DNA of 54,344 nucleotides from an uncultured Clostridia bacterium (GTDB lineage Bacteria; Bacillota; Clostridia; Oscillospirales; Ruminococcaceae): assembly GCA_947627985.1 (NCBI GenBank), contig CANQYD010000013.1:1-54344 (forward strand), written 5' to 3'. The translations under genes and the position numbers were made by a program. The notes under the pieces are model-generated. The model made no database searches. It saw only the letters and a list, made by a program, of their open reading frames with translations, and was not told the origin of the DNA. Each line of letters opens with the position of its first letter. Position 1 is the stretch's first letter. Positions 7,233 to 16,104 of the stretch are shown piece by piece.

Positions 7233-7525
7233 ATAGGCGTTTTAAGAGGAGTGAATGCCGACGGAGCTTCTGAAAGAGAGGCGGGCAAGGTGAAAGCCGC
7301 CGAAGCGCTCAGGTATTCTGTCGCCCCCGAGCCGGGAGGAAGAAAGGGTTTTCCCGAGTAGACCCTTCCCGTGTAAGCACGTTACAGCTTATTAAAGTGA
7401 GAAGTTTGGGCTGATGTTTTTTGGATATTTCTGTATTCTGATCATCTGACCTCCGACTTCTAATTTGAGTGGTACCGCGGGAATATTCTCGTCTCAAAGC
7501 TATACTTTGGGGCGATTTTTTATCG
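7233..7525 (+). promoter_or_regulatory. T-box riboswitch leader of valS
   Basis: The leader contains the stem I apical signature AGAGAGGCGGGCAAGGTGAAAG (in 7274-7295), a candidate specifier GTC (Val) at 7320-7322, CACGTTACAGC, and the T-box core GAGTGGTACCGCGGG (7467-7481). TGGT at 7470-7473 can pair with a tRNA-Val ending in ACCA. The terminator follows: arms 7490-7499 and 7505-7514, then six T at 7516-7521. Uncharged tRNA-Val should favour the antiterminator and raise valS expression. A heptad array (7430-7465) sits in the linker before the core, which is unusual. Confidence 0.9.
7430..7465 (+). repeat. heptad array inside the valS T-box leader
   Basis: Units TCTGTAT, TCTGATC, (A), TCTGACC, TCCGACT, TCTAATT. 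The last unit runs directly into the T-box core. Confidence 0.7.
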
Positions 7526-7557
7526 CTCCGAAAATCTTTAAGAAAGAGGTACACAGC

Positions 7558-10173
7558 ATGAAAAAGGAACTCGAAAAGCTCTACGATCCCAAGTCGGTGG
7601 AGGACAGAATCTACCGCTACTGGATCGACGGAGGGTATTTCAAGGCGAAGGTGAATCCCGATAAAAAGCCTTACTGCATCGTCATGCCTCCGCCGAACAT
7701 CACCGGTCAGCTCCATATGGGTCACGCGCTCGACGAAACTCTTCAGGATATTCTGATCCGCTACAAGAGGATGTCCGGCTTCGAGACGCTCTGGCTCCCC
7801 GGAACCGATCACGCTTCCATCGCGACGGAGGCAAAGATCGTCTCGGAGATGAAAAAAGAAGGGCTCACGAAGGACGATCTCGGGCGCGAGGGATTTTTAA
7901 AGCGCGCTTGGGACTGGAAGGAAAAATACGGCACGAGGATAATCAGTCAGCTTAAAAAATTAGGCTCCTCCTGCGACTGGGACCGCGAGCGGTTCACGAT
8001 GGACGAGGGCTGCTCAAAGGCGGTCAAGGAAGTCTTTGTGAGATATTATGAAAAAGGGCTTATTTATCGCGGCGAGAGGATCATCAACTGGTGCCCCCAC
8101 TGCCTGACGTCGATCTCTAACGCGGAGGTTGAATATGAGGAGCAAGCCGGGCATTTCTGGCATTTAAGATACCCCCTGACCGACGGCTCGGGCTGGCTTG
8201 AACTCGCCACGACCCGTCCCGAAACTCTTTTGGGTGATACAGCCGTCGCCGTAAATCCCAAAGATGAGAGATATAAAAAATACGTCGGAAAGACCGTCAC
8301 CCTGCCTCTTGTCGGCAGAGAAATTCCGGTAGTTGCGGACTCTTATGTTGATATGGAATTCGGCACCGGCGTCGTCAAGATCACCCCGGCTCACGACCCG
8401 AACGACTTTGAAGTCGGAATGAGGCATAATCTTGCCGTCATCAACGTGATGACCGACGACGCGAAGATCACCGACGATTACCCGAAATACGCGGGTATGG
8501 ACCGCTTTGAGGCAAGAAAGGCGATCGTTGCCGACCTCGAAGCCGGGGGATATCTTGTTCGTATTGAGGATTATTCCCATAACGTCGGCACCTGTTACCG
8601 CTGCGGCACCACCATTGAGCCGAGGGTATCGCTTCAGTGGTTCGTCAGGATGGCAGACCTTGCAAAGCCCGCGATTGAAGCCGTGAGGTCGGGCAGGACA
8701 AAATTCATCCCCGAGAGATTTGAAAAGAATTACTTCAACTGGATGGAGGATATCAGGGACTGGTGCGTCTCCCGTCAGCTCTGGTGGGGGCACAGAATCC
8801 CCGCGTTTTACTGCGACGACTGCGGCGAGACGGTCGTCACCAAAGAAGACAGCGCAGTTTGCCCGAAGTGCGGCAAGCCGATGAGGCAGGACCCCGACAC
8901 CCTCGACACATGGTTCTCATCTGCATTATGGGCTTTTTCCACCCTCGGCTGGCCCGAAAAGACCCCGGAGCTTGAATATTTCTACCCGACGAGCACCCTC
9001 GTGACGGGCTGGGATATCATCACCTTCTGGGTCTCGAGAATGATCGTTGCCGGAATGGAATTCATGAATGACAGACCCTTCGACAACGTCCTTATTCACG
9101 GTCTCATGCGCGATCCGAACGGTTTAAAGATGTCTAAATCCTTGGGCAACGGCGTAGACCCGCTCGAAGTCATCGACAAATACGGCGCAGACGCCTTAAG
9201 ATTCATGGTCGCGTCGGGAACATCGCCCGGAAACGACATGAGATACTCGGAGGAAAAGGTCAAGGCGTGCCGAAACTTTGCAAATAAACTCTGGAACGCG
9301 ACGAGGTTCATCATGATGAACCTGCCGGACGATTTCACCGTCCCCGAAAAGCTCCCCGAGAGCCTTATGCTCGAGGACAAGTGGGTGGTCTCAAAGCTCA
9401 ATACGCTTGCCAAAGAGGTCAACGAAAACCTTGAAAAATTTGAGCTCGGAGTCGCCGCGCAGAAGGTCTACGACTTCATCTGGGACGTCTACTGCGACTG
9501 GTATATTGAACTCACCAAGCCGAGGATAAACGCGGGCGGAGAGACTGCCGAAACCGCTCAGCAGGTGCTTGTTTGGGTGATGGTGGGGATATTAAAACTC
9601 CTGCACCCCTTCATGCCCTTTATCACCGAGGAGATCTGGCAGGCTCTTGACGGCACCGGCAAGCCCCTTATGCTCGAAGCCTTCCCGGTCTATGACAGTG
9701 CTCTTGATTATCCTTCCGAGGAGGAAGATTTTGAGAAGATCATCGAAGCCATCAAGTCGGTAAGAAACCGCAGAGCGGAGATGAACGTGCCTCCCTCAAA
9801 GAAGGCTGAACTCTTCATCGAGACCGCAGAACCCGAAGTGTATGAAAAGGGGAAGATGTTCTTTGAACGCCTTGCTTCGGCTTCAGACGTTGTAATCGGC
9901 GGGAAAATGCCGGAGGGGTCTTTGGTCATCGTCACGACTTCGGCGAGGCTCTTTATCCCGATGAGCGAGCTTATCGACCGTGAAAAGGAGCTGGCAAGGC
10001 TCAATAAGGAAAAAGCTTCCGCCGAAAAAGATATCAATATGCTGACATCAAAACTGTCAAACGAGGGCTTCATCGCAAAAGCTCCCGCACAGGTCGTCGA
10101 AAATGAAAGGGCGAAGCTTGAAGCCGCTAAGGAAAGGCTTTCTAAGATCGAGCAGTCGATCTCAGCCCTATAA
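7558..10173 (+). CDS. valS: valyl-tRNA synthetase
   Basis: An 871-residue class Ia synthetase that charges tRNA-Val. It shows the HIGH motif as HMGH (53-56), the KMSKS motif (524-528, LKMSKSLGNGVDP), an editing domain between them (about 180-350, with GTGVVKITPAHDPNDFEVG), a zinc-ribbon-like CDDCGE...CPKCGK insert near residue 420-440, an anticodon-binding domain, and the C-terminal coiled coil (about 800-871) typical of ValRS. The ATG at 7558 is chosen over an upstream GTG because it has GAAAGAGG before it and lies after the T-box terminator; the earlier codons fall within the T-box core and terminator. Confidence 0.98.
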   Translation: MKKELEKLYDPKSVEDRIYRYWIDGGYFKAKVNPDKKPYCIVMPPPNITGQLHMGHALDETLQDILIRYKRMSGFETLWLPGTDHASIATEAKIVSEMKKEGLTKDDLGREGFLKRAWDWKEKYGTRIISQLKKLGSSCDWDRERFTMDEGCSKAVKEVFVRYYEKGLIYRGERIINWCPHCLTSISNAEVEYEEQAGHFWHLRYPLTDGSGWLELATTRPETLLGDTAVAVNPKDERYKKYVGKTVTLPLVGREIPVVADSYVDMEFGTGVVKITPAHDPNDFEVGMRHNLAVINVMTDDAKITDDYPKYAGMDRFEARKAIVADLEAGGYLVRIEDYSHNVGTCYRCGTTIEPRVSLQWFVRMADLAKPAIEAVRSGRTKFIPERFEKNYFNWMEDIRDWCVSRQLWWGHRIPAFYCDDCGETVVTKEDSAVCPKCGKPMRQDPDTLDTWFSSALWAFSTLGWPEKTPELEYFYPTSTLVTGWDIITFWVSRMIVAGMEFMNDRPFDNVLIHGLMRDPNGLKMSKSLGNGVDPLEVIDKYGADALRFMVASGTSPGNDMRYSEEKVKACRNFANKLWNATRFIMMNLPDDFTVPEKLPESLMLEDKWVVSKLNTLAKEVNENLEKFELGVAAQKVYDFIWDVYCDWYIELTKPRINAGGETAETAQQVLVWVMVGILKLLHPFMPFITEEIWQALDGTGKPLMLEAFPVYDSALDYPSEEEDFEKIIEAIKSVRNRRAEMNVPPSKKAELFIETAEPEVYEKGKMFFERLASASDVVIGGKMPEGSLVIVTTSARLFIPMSELIDREKELARLNKEKASAEKDINMLTSKLSNEGFIAKAPAQVVENERAKLEAAKERLSKIEQSISAL

Positions 10174-10191
10174 TCAAAAAGGAGGTAAATC

Positions 10192-11532
10192 ATGCGAAAA
10201 GCCGCCGTAAGACACCCTGTAGTCGCTTCGGTGTTCGTGATAGTTTTATTCATAATCTCGATGCTCTTAGGAAGCGTTCTTCTTTCGATCGCGCCGCCTT
10301 TCTTCCGCAATAACGGGGATATCCTCCTCAACTTCACCGCCGAGACGGTCGTCTGCCTGATGGGGATAATCCTGATGGCGGTATTCGGATATCTCCCGAC
10401 CTTCTACCGAACCGAAAAATTCGGCACGGGGCTTGCGTGTTCGGCGTATTTCATCATCATCTATGCCTTAAACGCCGTCGTGAGTATCGGCTATGAGATA
10501 ATGAACCGGGGCTCGACCTTCTTTGCGGACTTGCTTCCGTTTTGGAGGATTCTCATGCTGCCGCTCTACGTCCTTTCAATTGGTCTTGCGGAGGAAGCGT
10601 TTTTCCGCGGGATCATCGCAAACCTATTTTGGGACAAGCACGCCAAGGACCCCGCCGGAGTAAGGACAGCCGCAATATATTCGGGCATCATCTTCGGGAT
10701 CATGCACTTCATGAACGCCGTTGCGGCTGATTTGGTCGGGGTGCTGGTTCAGGTCATCAGCGCGATATTTATCGGCATCGCCATCACCGCAATCTATTAC
10801 AGGTGCCGGAATATCTGGGTGACGATACTCCTTCACGCATTTATCGACGGCTGCGCGCTCATCTCGGTCGGGCTCTTCGGGGGCACGGTTTTGGACGAGA
10901 TCAGCTCCTACAGCGCGACCAATATCATTCAGGTGATGATCGGCATAATCCCCTACATCATCGTCTCCGCGGTGCTTTTAAGAAAGAAAAAGGTCATTTC
11001 TGTCCTCGCGGGGGAAAATGCGGTCGGATTTATCCCTCAGCAGCCCGGAAGCATCGTCGTCGGCGTGGACATGAAATCCTCCCCCGAGAGCAAAAAATCC
11101 TTTACAAGAGCGGTCGTGATACTTGTTCTTATAACCCTCGTCTGCTTCTCGGCCGCGATGCTCAAGTCCCCCGAATTCTCGGGATTTTATGCCGAAATTA
11201 CGGGCAAAGTCGCCGCCGATTTCCATAATATCGAAGAGTGGGCTCCGGGGAGCGAACCTACAGTCGGAAAGGGACAGGAGTTTGACGTCGCCGAAGCGGG
11301 AGATTACAAAGTCACCCTTAGCACTCAGCCCTCCGATTCAAGGGTGGACATGGTTTTGCAGATAACCGAGGACGGCAAAGAGGTATATACCGGCAGCTAC
11401 GGCGGGATATGCAACGTCACATTCGAGGTGTATCTTAACGAAGGAAAACACGACGTCAACTTGGTCTACAGCTTTGCAAATCTTGACAAAGAGTGCACCG
11501 TGGACACAACGGTGAAGATCGTAAAAGTTTAA
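10192..11532 (+). CDS. CPBP (CAAX/Abi) intramembrane protease-like protein with C-terminal extracytoplasmic domain
   Basis: 446 residues. Residues 1-265 form a multi-helix membrane domain with the CPBP motifs: E134, E135 and R139 (EEAFFRG), H172 (FGIMHFMN) and H215-D219 (HAFID). These form the putative metal site of the Rce1/Abi family. Residues 305-325 are an extra helix, and 330-446 look like a beta-rich exported domain (EFDVAEAGDYKVTLSTQPSDSRVDMVLQ), which most CPBP proteins lack. GGAGG lies seven bases before the ATG and 19 bases after valS, so it may be read with valS. A terminator follows. Substrate unknown. Confidence 0.85.
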   Translation: MRKAAVRHPVVASVFVIVLFIISMLLGSVLLSIAPPFFRNNGDILLNFTAETVVCLMGIILMAVFGYLPTFYRTEKFGTGLACSAYFIIIYALNAVVSIGYEIMNRGSTFFADLLPFWRILMLPLYVLSIGLAEEAFFRGIIANLFWDKHAKDPAGVRTAAIYSGIIFGIMHFMNAVAADLVGVLVQVISAIFIGIAITAIYYRCRNIWVTILLHAFIDGCALISVGLFGGTVLDEISSYSATNIIQVMIGIIPYIIVSAVLLRKKKVISVLAGENAVGFIPQQPGSIVVGVDMKSSPESKKSFTRAVVILVLITLVCFSAAMLKSPEFSGFYAEITGKVAADFHNIEEWAPGSEPTVGKGQEFDVAEAGDYKVTLSTQPSDSRVDMVLQITEDGKEVYTGSYGGICNVTFEVYLNEGKHDVNLVYSFANLDKECTVDTTVKIVKV

Positions 11533-11554
11533 ATCCCGAAATATTTTAACACCA

Positions 11555-11585
11555 AAATCCCGCATATAAGCCGTGCGGGATTTTT
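11555..11585 (+). terminator. terminator after CPBP gene
   Basis: Stem AAATCCCGCA (11555-11564) / TGCGGGATTT (11574-11583), 9-nt loop, ending in a short T-run. Confidence 0.8.
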
Positions 11586-11628
11586 ACTTTATCTTAACCT
11601 TTTTCTTACCCACTTTTTTAAAATCCGT

Positions 11629-11636
11629 GGTATAAT
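11629..11636 (+). promoter_or_regulatory. extended -10 promoter of ABC exporter operon
   Basis: TATAAT at 11631-11636 is preceded by TGG, an extended -10. No good -35 was found. The start codon follows at 11660 with AAAGGAGGAAGG between. Confidence 0.6.
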
Positions 11637-11659
11637 GGTCTGAAAAGGAGGAAGGATCA

Positions 11660-12562
11660 ATGGAATACGTCCTGAAAACAAATAATCTCTATAAGGAATA
11701 CGGCAGGTTCAGAGCGCTTTGCGGGCTGACGATGAACGTCCCGAAAGGCTCCATCTACGGCTTCGTCGGAAAAAACGGCGCCGGAAAGACAACACTTATC
11801 CGCCTAATCTGCGGGCTCCAGAATCCCACTTTGGGGGACTACAGCATCTACGGCACCGACAACCGCTCCCGAAAAATCACAAAGGTCAGAAAGAGAATGG
11901 GAGCCGTCGTCGAGACGCCGTCGATATATCTCGACATGTCGGCTGAGGACAATTTAAAACAGCAGTATAAGATCCTCGGAATGCCCTCATACGACGGTAT
12001 CCCCGAGCTTTTGGATACCGTCGGGCTGTCGGGAGCGGGAAAGAAAAAGGCTAAGAATTTCTCCCTCGGAATGAAGCAGCGCCTCGGGATCGCGATAGCC
12101 CTCTGCGGCGAGCCGGATTTTTTGGTATTGGACGAGCCGGTCAACGGTCTTGACCCGCAGGGGATAGTCGAGATCAGAGAGCTTATTATCCGCCTGAATC
12201 GGGAGAAAAACATCACCGTGCTCATTTCGAGCCATATTTTAGATGAATTATCAAAACTTGCCACTCATTACGGCTTCATCGACAGCGGGAAGATGGTGAA
12301 GGAGATGTCGGCTGAGGAGCTTGAGGCGGCATGCAGAAAGTGCCAGCGGCTCGAAGTCACGAACATAAGAGCCCTTGCGAGGGTCTTGGACGGCATGGGT
12401 CTTGAATATAAAATCCTCTCCGACTCCACCGCTGACGTCTACGCGAAGCCGAATATCACGGCTCTTACAAACGCTCTTTCCGCAGAAGGGTGTGAGCTTT
12501 TGGATATCCATGAGCACGACGAGAGCCTTGAGAGCTACTTCATCAGTCTTGTGGGGGCTTGA
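11660..12562 (+). CDS. ABC transporter ATP-binding protein, bacitracin/lantibiotic-immunity type
   Basis: 300 residues. Walker A GKNGAGKTT (about 38-46), signature FSLGMKQRLGIA instead of LSGGQ (usual for this subfamily), Walker B FLVLDEPVNGLDPQG, and H-loop SSHILDEL. The C-terminal 80 residues are the accessory domain typical of BcrA-like exporters that protect against peptide antibiotics. It drives the three permeases encoded next. Residues 1-215 are the nucleotide-binding domain. Which compound is exported cannot be told. Confidence 0.93.
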   Translation: MEYVLKTNNLYKEYGRFRALCGLTMNVPKGSIYGFVGKNGAGKTTLIRLICGLQNPTLGDYSIYGTDNRSRKITKVRKRMGAVVETPSIYLDMSAEDNLKQQYKILGMPSYDGIPELLDTVGLSGAGKKKAKNFSLGMKQRLGIAIALCGEPDFLVLDEPVNGLDPQGIVEIRELIIRLNREKNITVLISSHILDELSKLATHYGFIDSGKMVKEMSAEELEAACRKCQRLEVTNIRALARVLDGMGLEYKILSDSTADVYAKPNITALTNALSAEGCELLDIHEHDESLESYFISLVGA

Positions 12563-12564
12563 AC

Positions 12565-13401
12565 ATGGGAAATCTTATGCGCGCAAATCTTGATCGCCTA
12601 TTCAAAAACAAATTTTACCTCGCGTTTCTGATTTTCGACCTTGTTTTCAGCTTCTGGTTTTTGTTATATAACTATGAGGCGCTCTCCTATTTTGAAAACG
12701 CCGCTTCGGACGAGCATTTCTTCGAGGCGCTGTCCTGCTCGCCCTACGTCTTTGCGGCTTTCGTTCCGCTCTTTTCGGGCAGGGACTTTTCGGACAACAC
12801 GATACGCAACAAAATTTTAGCGGGGCATACCCGGCTCGCGATATTTTCCGCCGCGGTGCTGACCTCAGCTGCCGGGTGCGTCATAATGCTCCTCGTATAC
12901 GTCCTCCCGCAGGTCACGCTCGGGTTCATTCTTTTAGGTCTGCCGACAATGCCGGCAAGGCTTGCGCTGTCCTTTTTAGGGCTTGCGATACTCTCGGTAT
13001 TTTGGTCGGTGATGATCACCGCCGCCGTCTTTATGATACAAAGCAAGTCGGTCTGCGTGGTGGCGTCCTTTGCTTTGTACACGGTCATGATATTTATAGG
13101 CGGGGCTATAAATGATAATCTCAGCCGACCGGAGACGGTATGGGTTCCCGCCGAGGACGACGGCTTCATAGTAAATACCGAGCCGTCGGAGCTTGTCGAA
13201 ACGGAAAATCCCTATTACGTCGGCGGCAGTGAGAGGGCGAAGCTTGAATTTCTGAGCCGAGTAGACCCCGCGGGGCAGTTTTTCCTGCTTTCAAGCCTTG
13301 AAAACGACAGACCGGAGCTAACCTGCCTTGCGGGAGCAGCAGAATGCGCGGCGGCTTATGCGGTCGGCGCGGCGTTATTCAAGAGGAGGAATATAAGGTA
13401 A
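12565..13401 (+). CDS. ABC-2 type permease 1
   Basis: 278 residues with six hydrophobic segments and the pattern GRDFSDNTIRNKILAGHTR (about residues 74-92), where the other two permeases have FSFGTVRNKLIAGMNK and YAGGAIRNKLIVGCSK. This marks all three as members of one family. A long exported loop (about 180-240) lies before the last helix. The ATG at 12565 is preferred to the TTG at 12559 because the GTGGGGG site fits it. It starts two bases after the ATPase stop. Confidence 0.88.
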   Translation: MGNLMRANLDRLFKNKFYLAFLIFDLVFSFWFLLYNYEALSYFENAASDEHFFEALSCSPYVFAAFVPLFSGRDFSDNTIRNKILAGHTRLAIFSAAVLTSAAGCVIMLLVYVLPQVTLGFILLGLPTMPARLALSFLGLAILSVFWSVMITAAVFMIQSKSVCVVASFALYTVMIFIGGAINDNLSRPETVWVPAEDDGFIVNTEPSELVETENPYYVGGSERAKLEFLSRVDPAGQFFLLSSLENDRPELTCLAGAAECAAAYAVGAALFKRRNIR

Positions 13402-14243
13402 TGGGAAATCTTCTGAGGGCGGGATTTTCCCGGCTCCTACGCTCGAAGGCGTTCTGGGCGATTTTTGCGATATTTTTCGCGCTCGGAGCCGGGATATACT
13501 GCCTCAACGGCATGAATCTTCGGCAGTTCGGCGAAGGATATTTTAACAGATTATATAATTATTACCTCTTCTTTCCGATTCTCTTCGAGGGAGGGGCAGG
13601 GGCTGTTTTCTCGGCGTTTTTTGTCGGCTCGGAGTTTTCCTTCGGCACGGTTCGGAACAAACTGATCGCAGGAATGAATAAATTAAAAATCTATCTTGCA
13701 AATTTTCTTATGATATATTTTGCGCTGACCGCTTTTTTCTTAGCGTACATTTTAGCCGCTGCTGTGATAGGCATTCCCTTTTTCGGGCTGAGGACGTTTA
13801 CGGGTACAAGTGAAGTTTTGGCTCGGGTGATATCGATAGTGTCCGTAAATCTCGCATATTCGGCAATTTTCACGCTTATTGTGATGCTGATTCAGGATAG
13901 AGCCGGGTCGCTTGTCATGGGGCTTGTGATCTTCGGGATCATGTTTATCCCCGGAATTTTAACATATGACAGATTATCGGCGCCCGAATATTACACGCAT
14001 TATGAAATACATCAGGACGGGGAAATGCAGGAAATCATAACTAAAAATTCAAATTACCCGACGCCCGGGCAAAGACGCATATACGAAGCGGTCGAGGCTT
14101 TTATACCGGTCGGGTCTGGGCTTGAGATCATCAGCCCCGAAATGAACATATCGGCGACCCGCACGGCTCTCTCGGAGACGGCTCTTGCGGTCGCGCTGAC
14201 AGCTTTGGGAGCGGCTGCATTCTCCCGAAAAAACGTAAAATAA
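13401..14243 (+). CDS. ABC-2 type permease 2
   Basis: 280 residues, starting MGNLLRAGFSRLLRSKAFW, very like permease 1 (MGNLMRANLDRLFKNKFY). It has six hydrophobic segments and the shared RNKLIAG motif. The start ATG shares one base with the stop of permease 1 (TAATG at 13399-13403), and AAGAGGAGG lies about 10-18 bases upstream. The reading frame is open further upstream, but that part overlaps permease 1 and is not used. It probably arose by duplication of its neighbour. Confidence 0.87.
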   Translation: MGNLLRAGFSRLLRSKAFWAIFAIFFALGAGIYCLNGMNLRQFGEGYFNRLYNYYLFFPILFEGGAGAVFSAFFVGSEFSFGTVRNKLIAGMNKLKIYLANFLMIYFALTAFFLAYILAAAVIGIPFFGLRTFTGTSEVLARVISIVSVNLAYSAIFTLIVMLIQDRAGSLVMGLVIFGIMFIPGILTYDRLSAPEYYTHYEIHQDGEMQEIITKNSNYPTPGQRRIYEAVEAFIPVGSGLEIISPEMNISATRTALSETALAVALTALGAAAFSRKNVK

Positions 14244-14254
14244 GGAGTGTAAAA

Positions 14255-15103
14255 ATGTTTAACCTACTTGAAGCAAATCTGATGAGGCTGAGGCGCTCGC
14301 TCATCTATAAACTCTGCCTGATTTTCACCTTCGGGCTGTCGGTCTACTCGGTCGTCTTCCTCGGCAACGTCGTGTCGCCCTACACCGGCGAGACCTTCCC
14401 GCTCGAACGGAGCTGCTACGACGTCGGACCCTTTCTGACGCTGATTATTCCGGTCTTTACCGGGCTTTTCATCGGCTCGGAGTATGCGGGCGGCGCTATC
14501 AGAAATAAGCTCATCGTCGGCTGCTCGAAGGCGAAGGTCTTTATGAGCGAATTTTTGTGCGTATCTATCGCCGACTTCGGATTGGTGGTCGTCTGGTTCA
14601 TCGGGAGCTTCGCAGGTATCCCGAGGTTCGGACTGTGGAGACAGGGCGTCGGCATGATGCTGATTTACTTCCTTATCAGCTCGCTTTCGGCGGTCGCGCT
14701 CTCGGCAATCTTTACGATAGTGGGAATGATGTGCTCAGGAAGGGCGTCGGGATCGGTCGCCGCGATAATCATCGGTCTCGGAATGTTGCTCAGCGGGTCG
14801 GCGCTCTATAATGTACTTCTTGAGCCCGAGACGGTTCAGAGCGCGACGGTCACAGTCGACGGACAGATTGTGATGGCTGAGCCGACCCCGAACCCGAGGT
14901 ACATCGCCGAGCCGTGGAGGACGGTCGGGAAGGTCACGCTGAATGCACTTCCCTGCGGGCAGGAGATACTGATTGCAAATTCATATGCGGCGGACGAGGA
15001 GGGGCTGATGGACATGCGTGTGATGGCGATCTCGCTGGCTGCGGAGATTTTGGTGATACCGGCTGCGGGGGTGGCGGTGTTTAGGAGGAAGGATGTGAGG
15101 TAG
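14255..15103 (+). CDS. ABC-2 type permease 3
   Basis: 282 residues, the third paralogue (MFNLLEANLMRLRRSLIYK). The motif YAGGAIRNKLIVGCSKAK lies near residues 73-90, followed by four further helices and an exported loop (about 185-245) before the last helix. All three permeases end in a similar way (FKRRNIR, FSRKNVK, FRRKDVR). AAGGAG precedes the ATG, 11 bases after permease 2. It closes the exporter operon; repeat DNA begins within 36 bases of its stop. Confidence 0.88.
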   Translation: MFNLLEANLMRLRRSLIYKLCLIFTFGLSVYSVVFLGNVVSPYTGETFPLERSCYDVGPFLTLIIPVFTGLFIGSEYAGGAIRNKLIVGCSKAKVFMSEFLCVSIADFGLVVVWFIGSFAGIPRFGLWRQGVGMMLIYFLISSLSAVALSAIFTIVGMMCSGRASGSVAAIIIGLGMLLSGSALYNVLLEPETVQSATVTVDGQIVMAEPTPNPRYIAEPWRTVGKVTLNALPCGQEILIANSYAADEEGLMDMRVMAISLAAEILVIPAAGVAVFRRKDVR

Positions 15104-15138
15104 CGGGCTGATGGGATTGGGGACGGGGGAGGAGAGGA

Positions 15139-15223
15139 GGGCGAAGCCCTCGGCGCCGAAGGCGCCGACTGCCACAGCGAAGCTGCGGCAGAAGCCGTGC
15201 GAAGCACGGCTTGGGCTTCGCCC
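15139..15223. repeat. cloverleaf palindrome, type I, copy 2
   Basis: Outer arms 15139-15149 and 15213-15223. Internal GAA-triloop hairpins have the same sequence as at 3167-3251 except for one base in the middle arm (GCTGCGGCAG) and small changes at the edges. Confidence 0.88.
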
Positions 15224-15366
15224 GTGCTTGCTGCTTCTATCGGGGTTTGGTGGGGTGCTGAAGGTTGGCGGCAGGGGTGGGTGCTTCTGACGGGGGAAGG
15301 CAGGAGCAGAAAGTTGGCGGTGAGGGTGGCTGCCCCTACCGCACCTCGGCAGGAGCAGAAGGCTTG

Positions 15367-15443
15367 GGGCGAAGCCCCGCTGCCGCAGGCAGCGCGCCGA
15401 CGCTGCGCGTCGGCGGTGCGACTTCGTCGCACGGGCTTCGCCC
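15367..15443. repeat. cloverleaf palindrome, type II, copy 2
   Basis: Outer arms 15367-15377 and 15433-15443. The first inner hairpin is CGCTGCC/GGCAGCG with loop GCA, where copy 1 has GGCTC/GAGCC with loop GAA, so both arms changed together. The other two inner hairpins match copy 1 in their arms. Confidence 0.88.
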
Positions 15444-15489
15444 GCAGTCCCCCCGCACCTTTCACCAAGCCATATGAGAAACCGTAACC

Positions 15490-15976
15490 CCCCGGCAAGC
15501 ACCAAGCTCGCCTTACCCTCTTGCCAAGTTTAGGAACACATTGGTAATAGCTATGACTTTGCGCCTACTTTCATGCTGTACAAAGCAAAAATACGGGGCT
15601 GTGTACAGGGCATAAAACCTACTTGCTGCTCCTATCAAGGCTCGGTGCTGCATGAAGGCTCAGGCTGGGCTTAGTGCCCCTACCGCACCTCGGCAGGAGC
15701 AGAAGGCTCGGGGCGAAGCCCCGCTGCCGCAGGCAGCGCGCCGACGCTTCGCGTCGGCGGTGCGACTTCGTCGCACGGGCTTCGCCCGCTGTCCCCCTCA
15801 CCTTCCGCCAAGCCTTTCTCACAAGCAGCAAACCCCGGCAAGCACCAAGCCCGCCTTACCCTCTTGCCAAGTTTAGGAACACATTGGTAATAGTTATGAC
15901 CTTGCGCCCGCTGTCCCCCACCTTCCGCCAAGCCTTTCTCACAAGCAGCAAACCCCGGCAAGCACCAAGCCCGCCT
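15490..15976 (+). repeat. direct duplications around cloverleaf copy 3
   Basis: A block starting CCCCGGCAAGCACCAAGC and running through AGGAACACATTGGTAATAG occurs at about 15490-15565 and 15833-15909. A second block starting CACCTTCCGCCAAGCC occurs at about 15797-15856 and 15916-15976. The two sets interleave, which points to successive tandem duplication. Confidence 0.7.
15711..15787. repeat. cloverleaf palindrome, type II, copy 3
   Basis: Outer arms 15711-15721 and 15777-15787. Inner hairpins as in copy 2, except that the second loop is TTC. About 85 bases of the composite spacer precede it, without a type I partner. Confidence 0.88.
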
Positions 15977-16023
15977 CCCCCACACGCCCCGCTCAGACCC
16001 ACATCGCCACCCCACATCCTCCA

Positions 16024-16059
16024 TCTACCTTCTATCCTCTAACACTCTAATCTCTAATT
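16024..16059 (+). repeat. heptad array abutting the kinase promoter
   Basis: TCTACCT, TCTATCC, TCTAACA, (C), TCTAATC, TCTAATT. The last unit shares its final T with the -35 hexamer. Confidence 0.75.
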
Positions 16060-16087
16060 TGACAACTCCCTCATCCCGCGCTATAAT
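16059..16087 (+). promoter_or_regulatory. promoter of histidine kinase gene
   Basis: TTGACA (16059-16064), 17-bp spacer, TATAAT (16082-16087). The start is just upstream of GAGGTG and the ATG at 16105, so the leader is very short. Confidence 0.88.
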
Positions 16088-16104
16088 ATCCCCGAGGTGA
16101 TACT

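Noticed and set aside
14836-15505. Two minus-strand open frames of 174-220 codons over cloverleaf repeats and permease 3
   Set aside because: Palindromic GC-rich repeats create long open frames in several phases; composition (RRSRTADAQRRR) is that of the repeats, and they run antisense to a clear gene.
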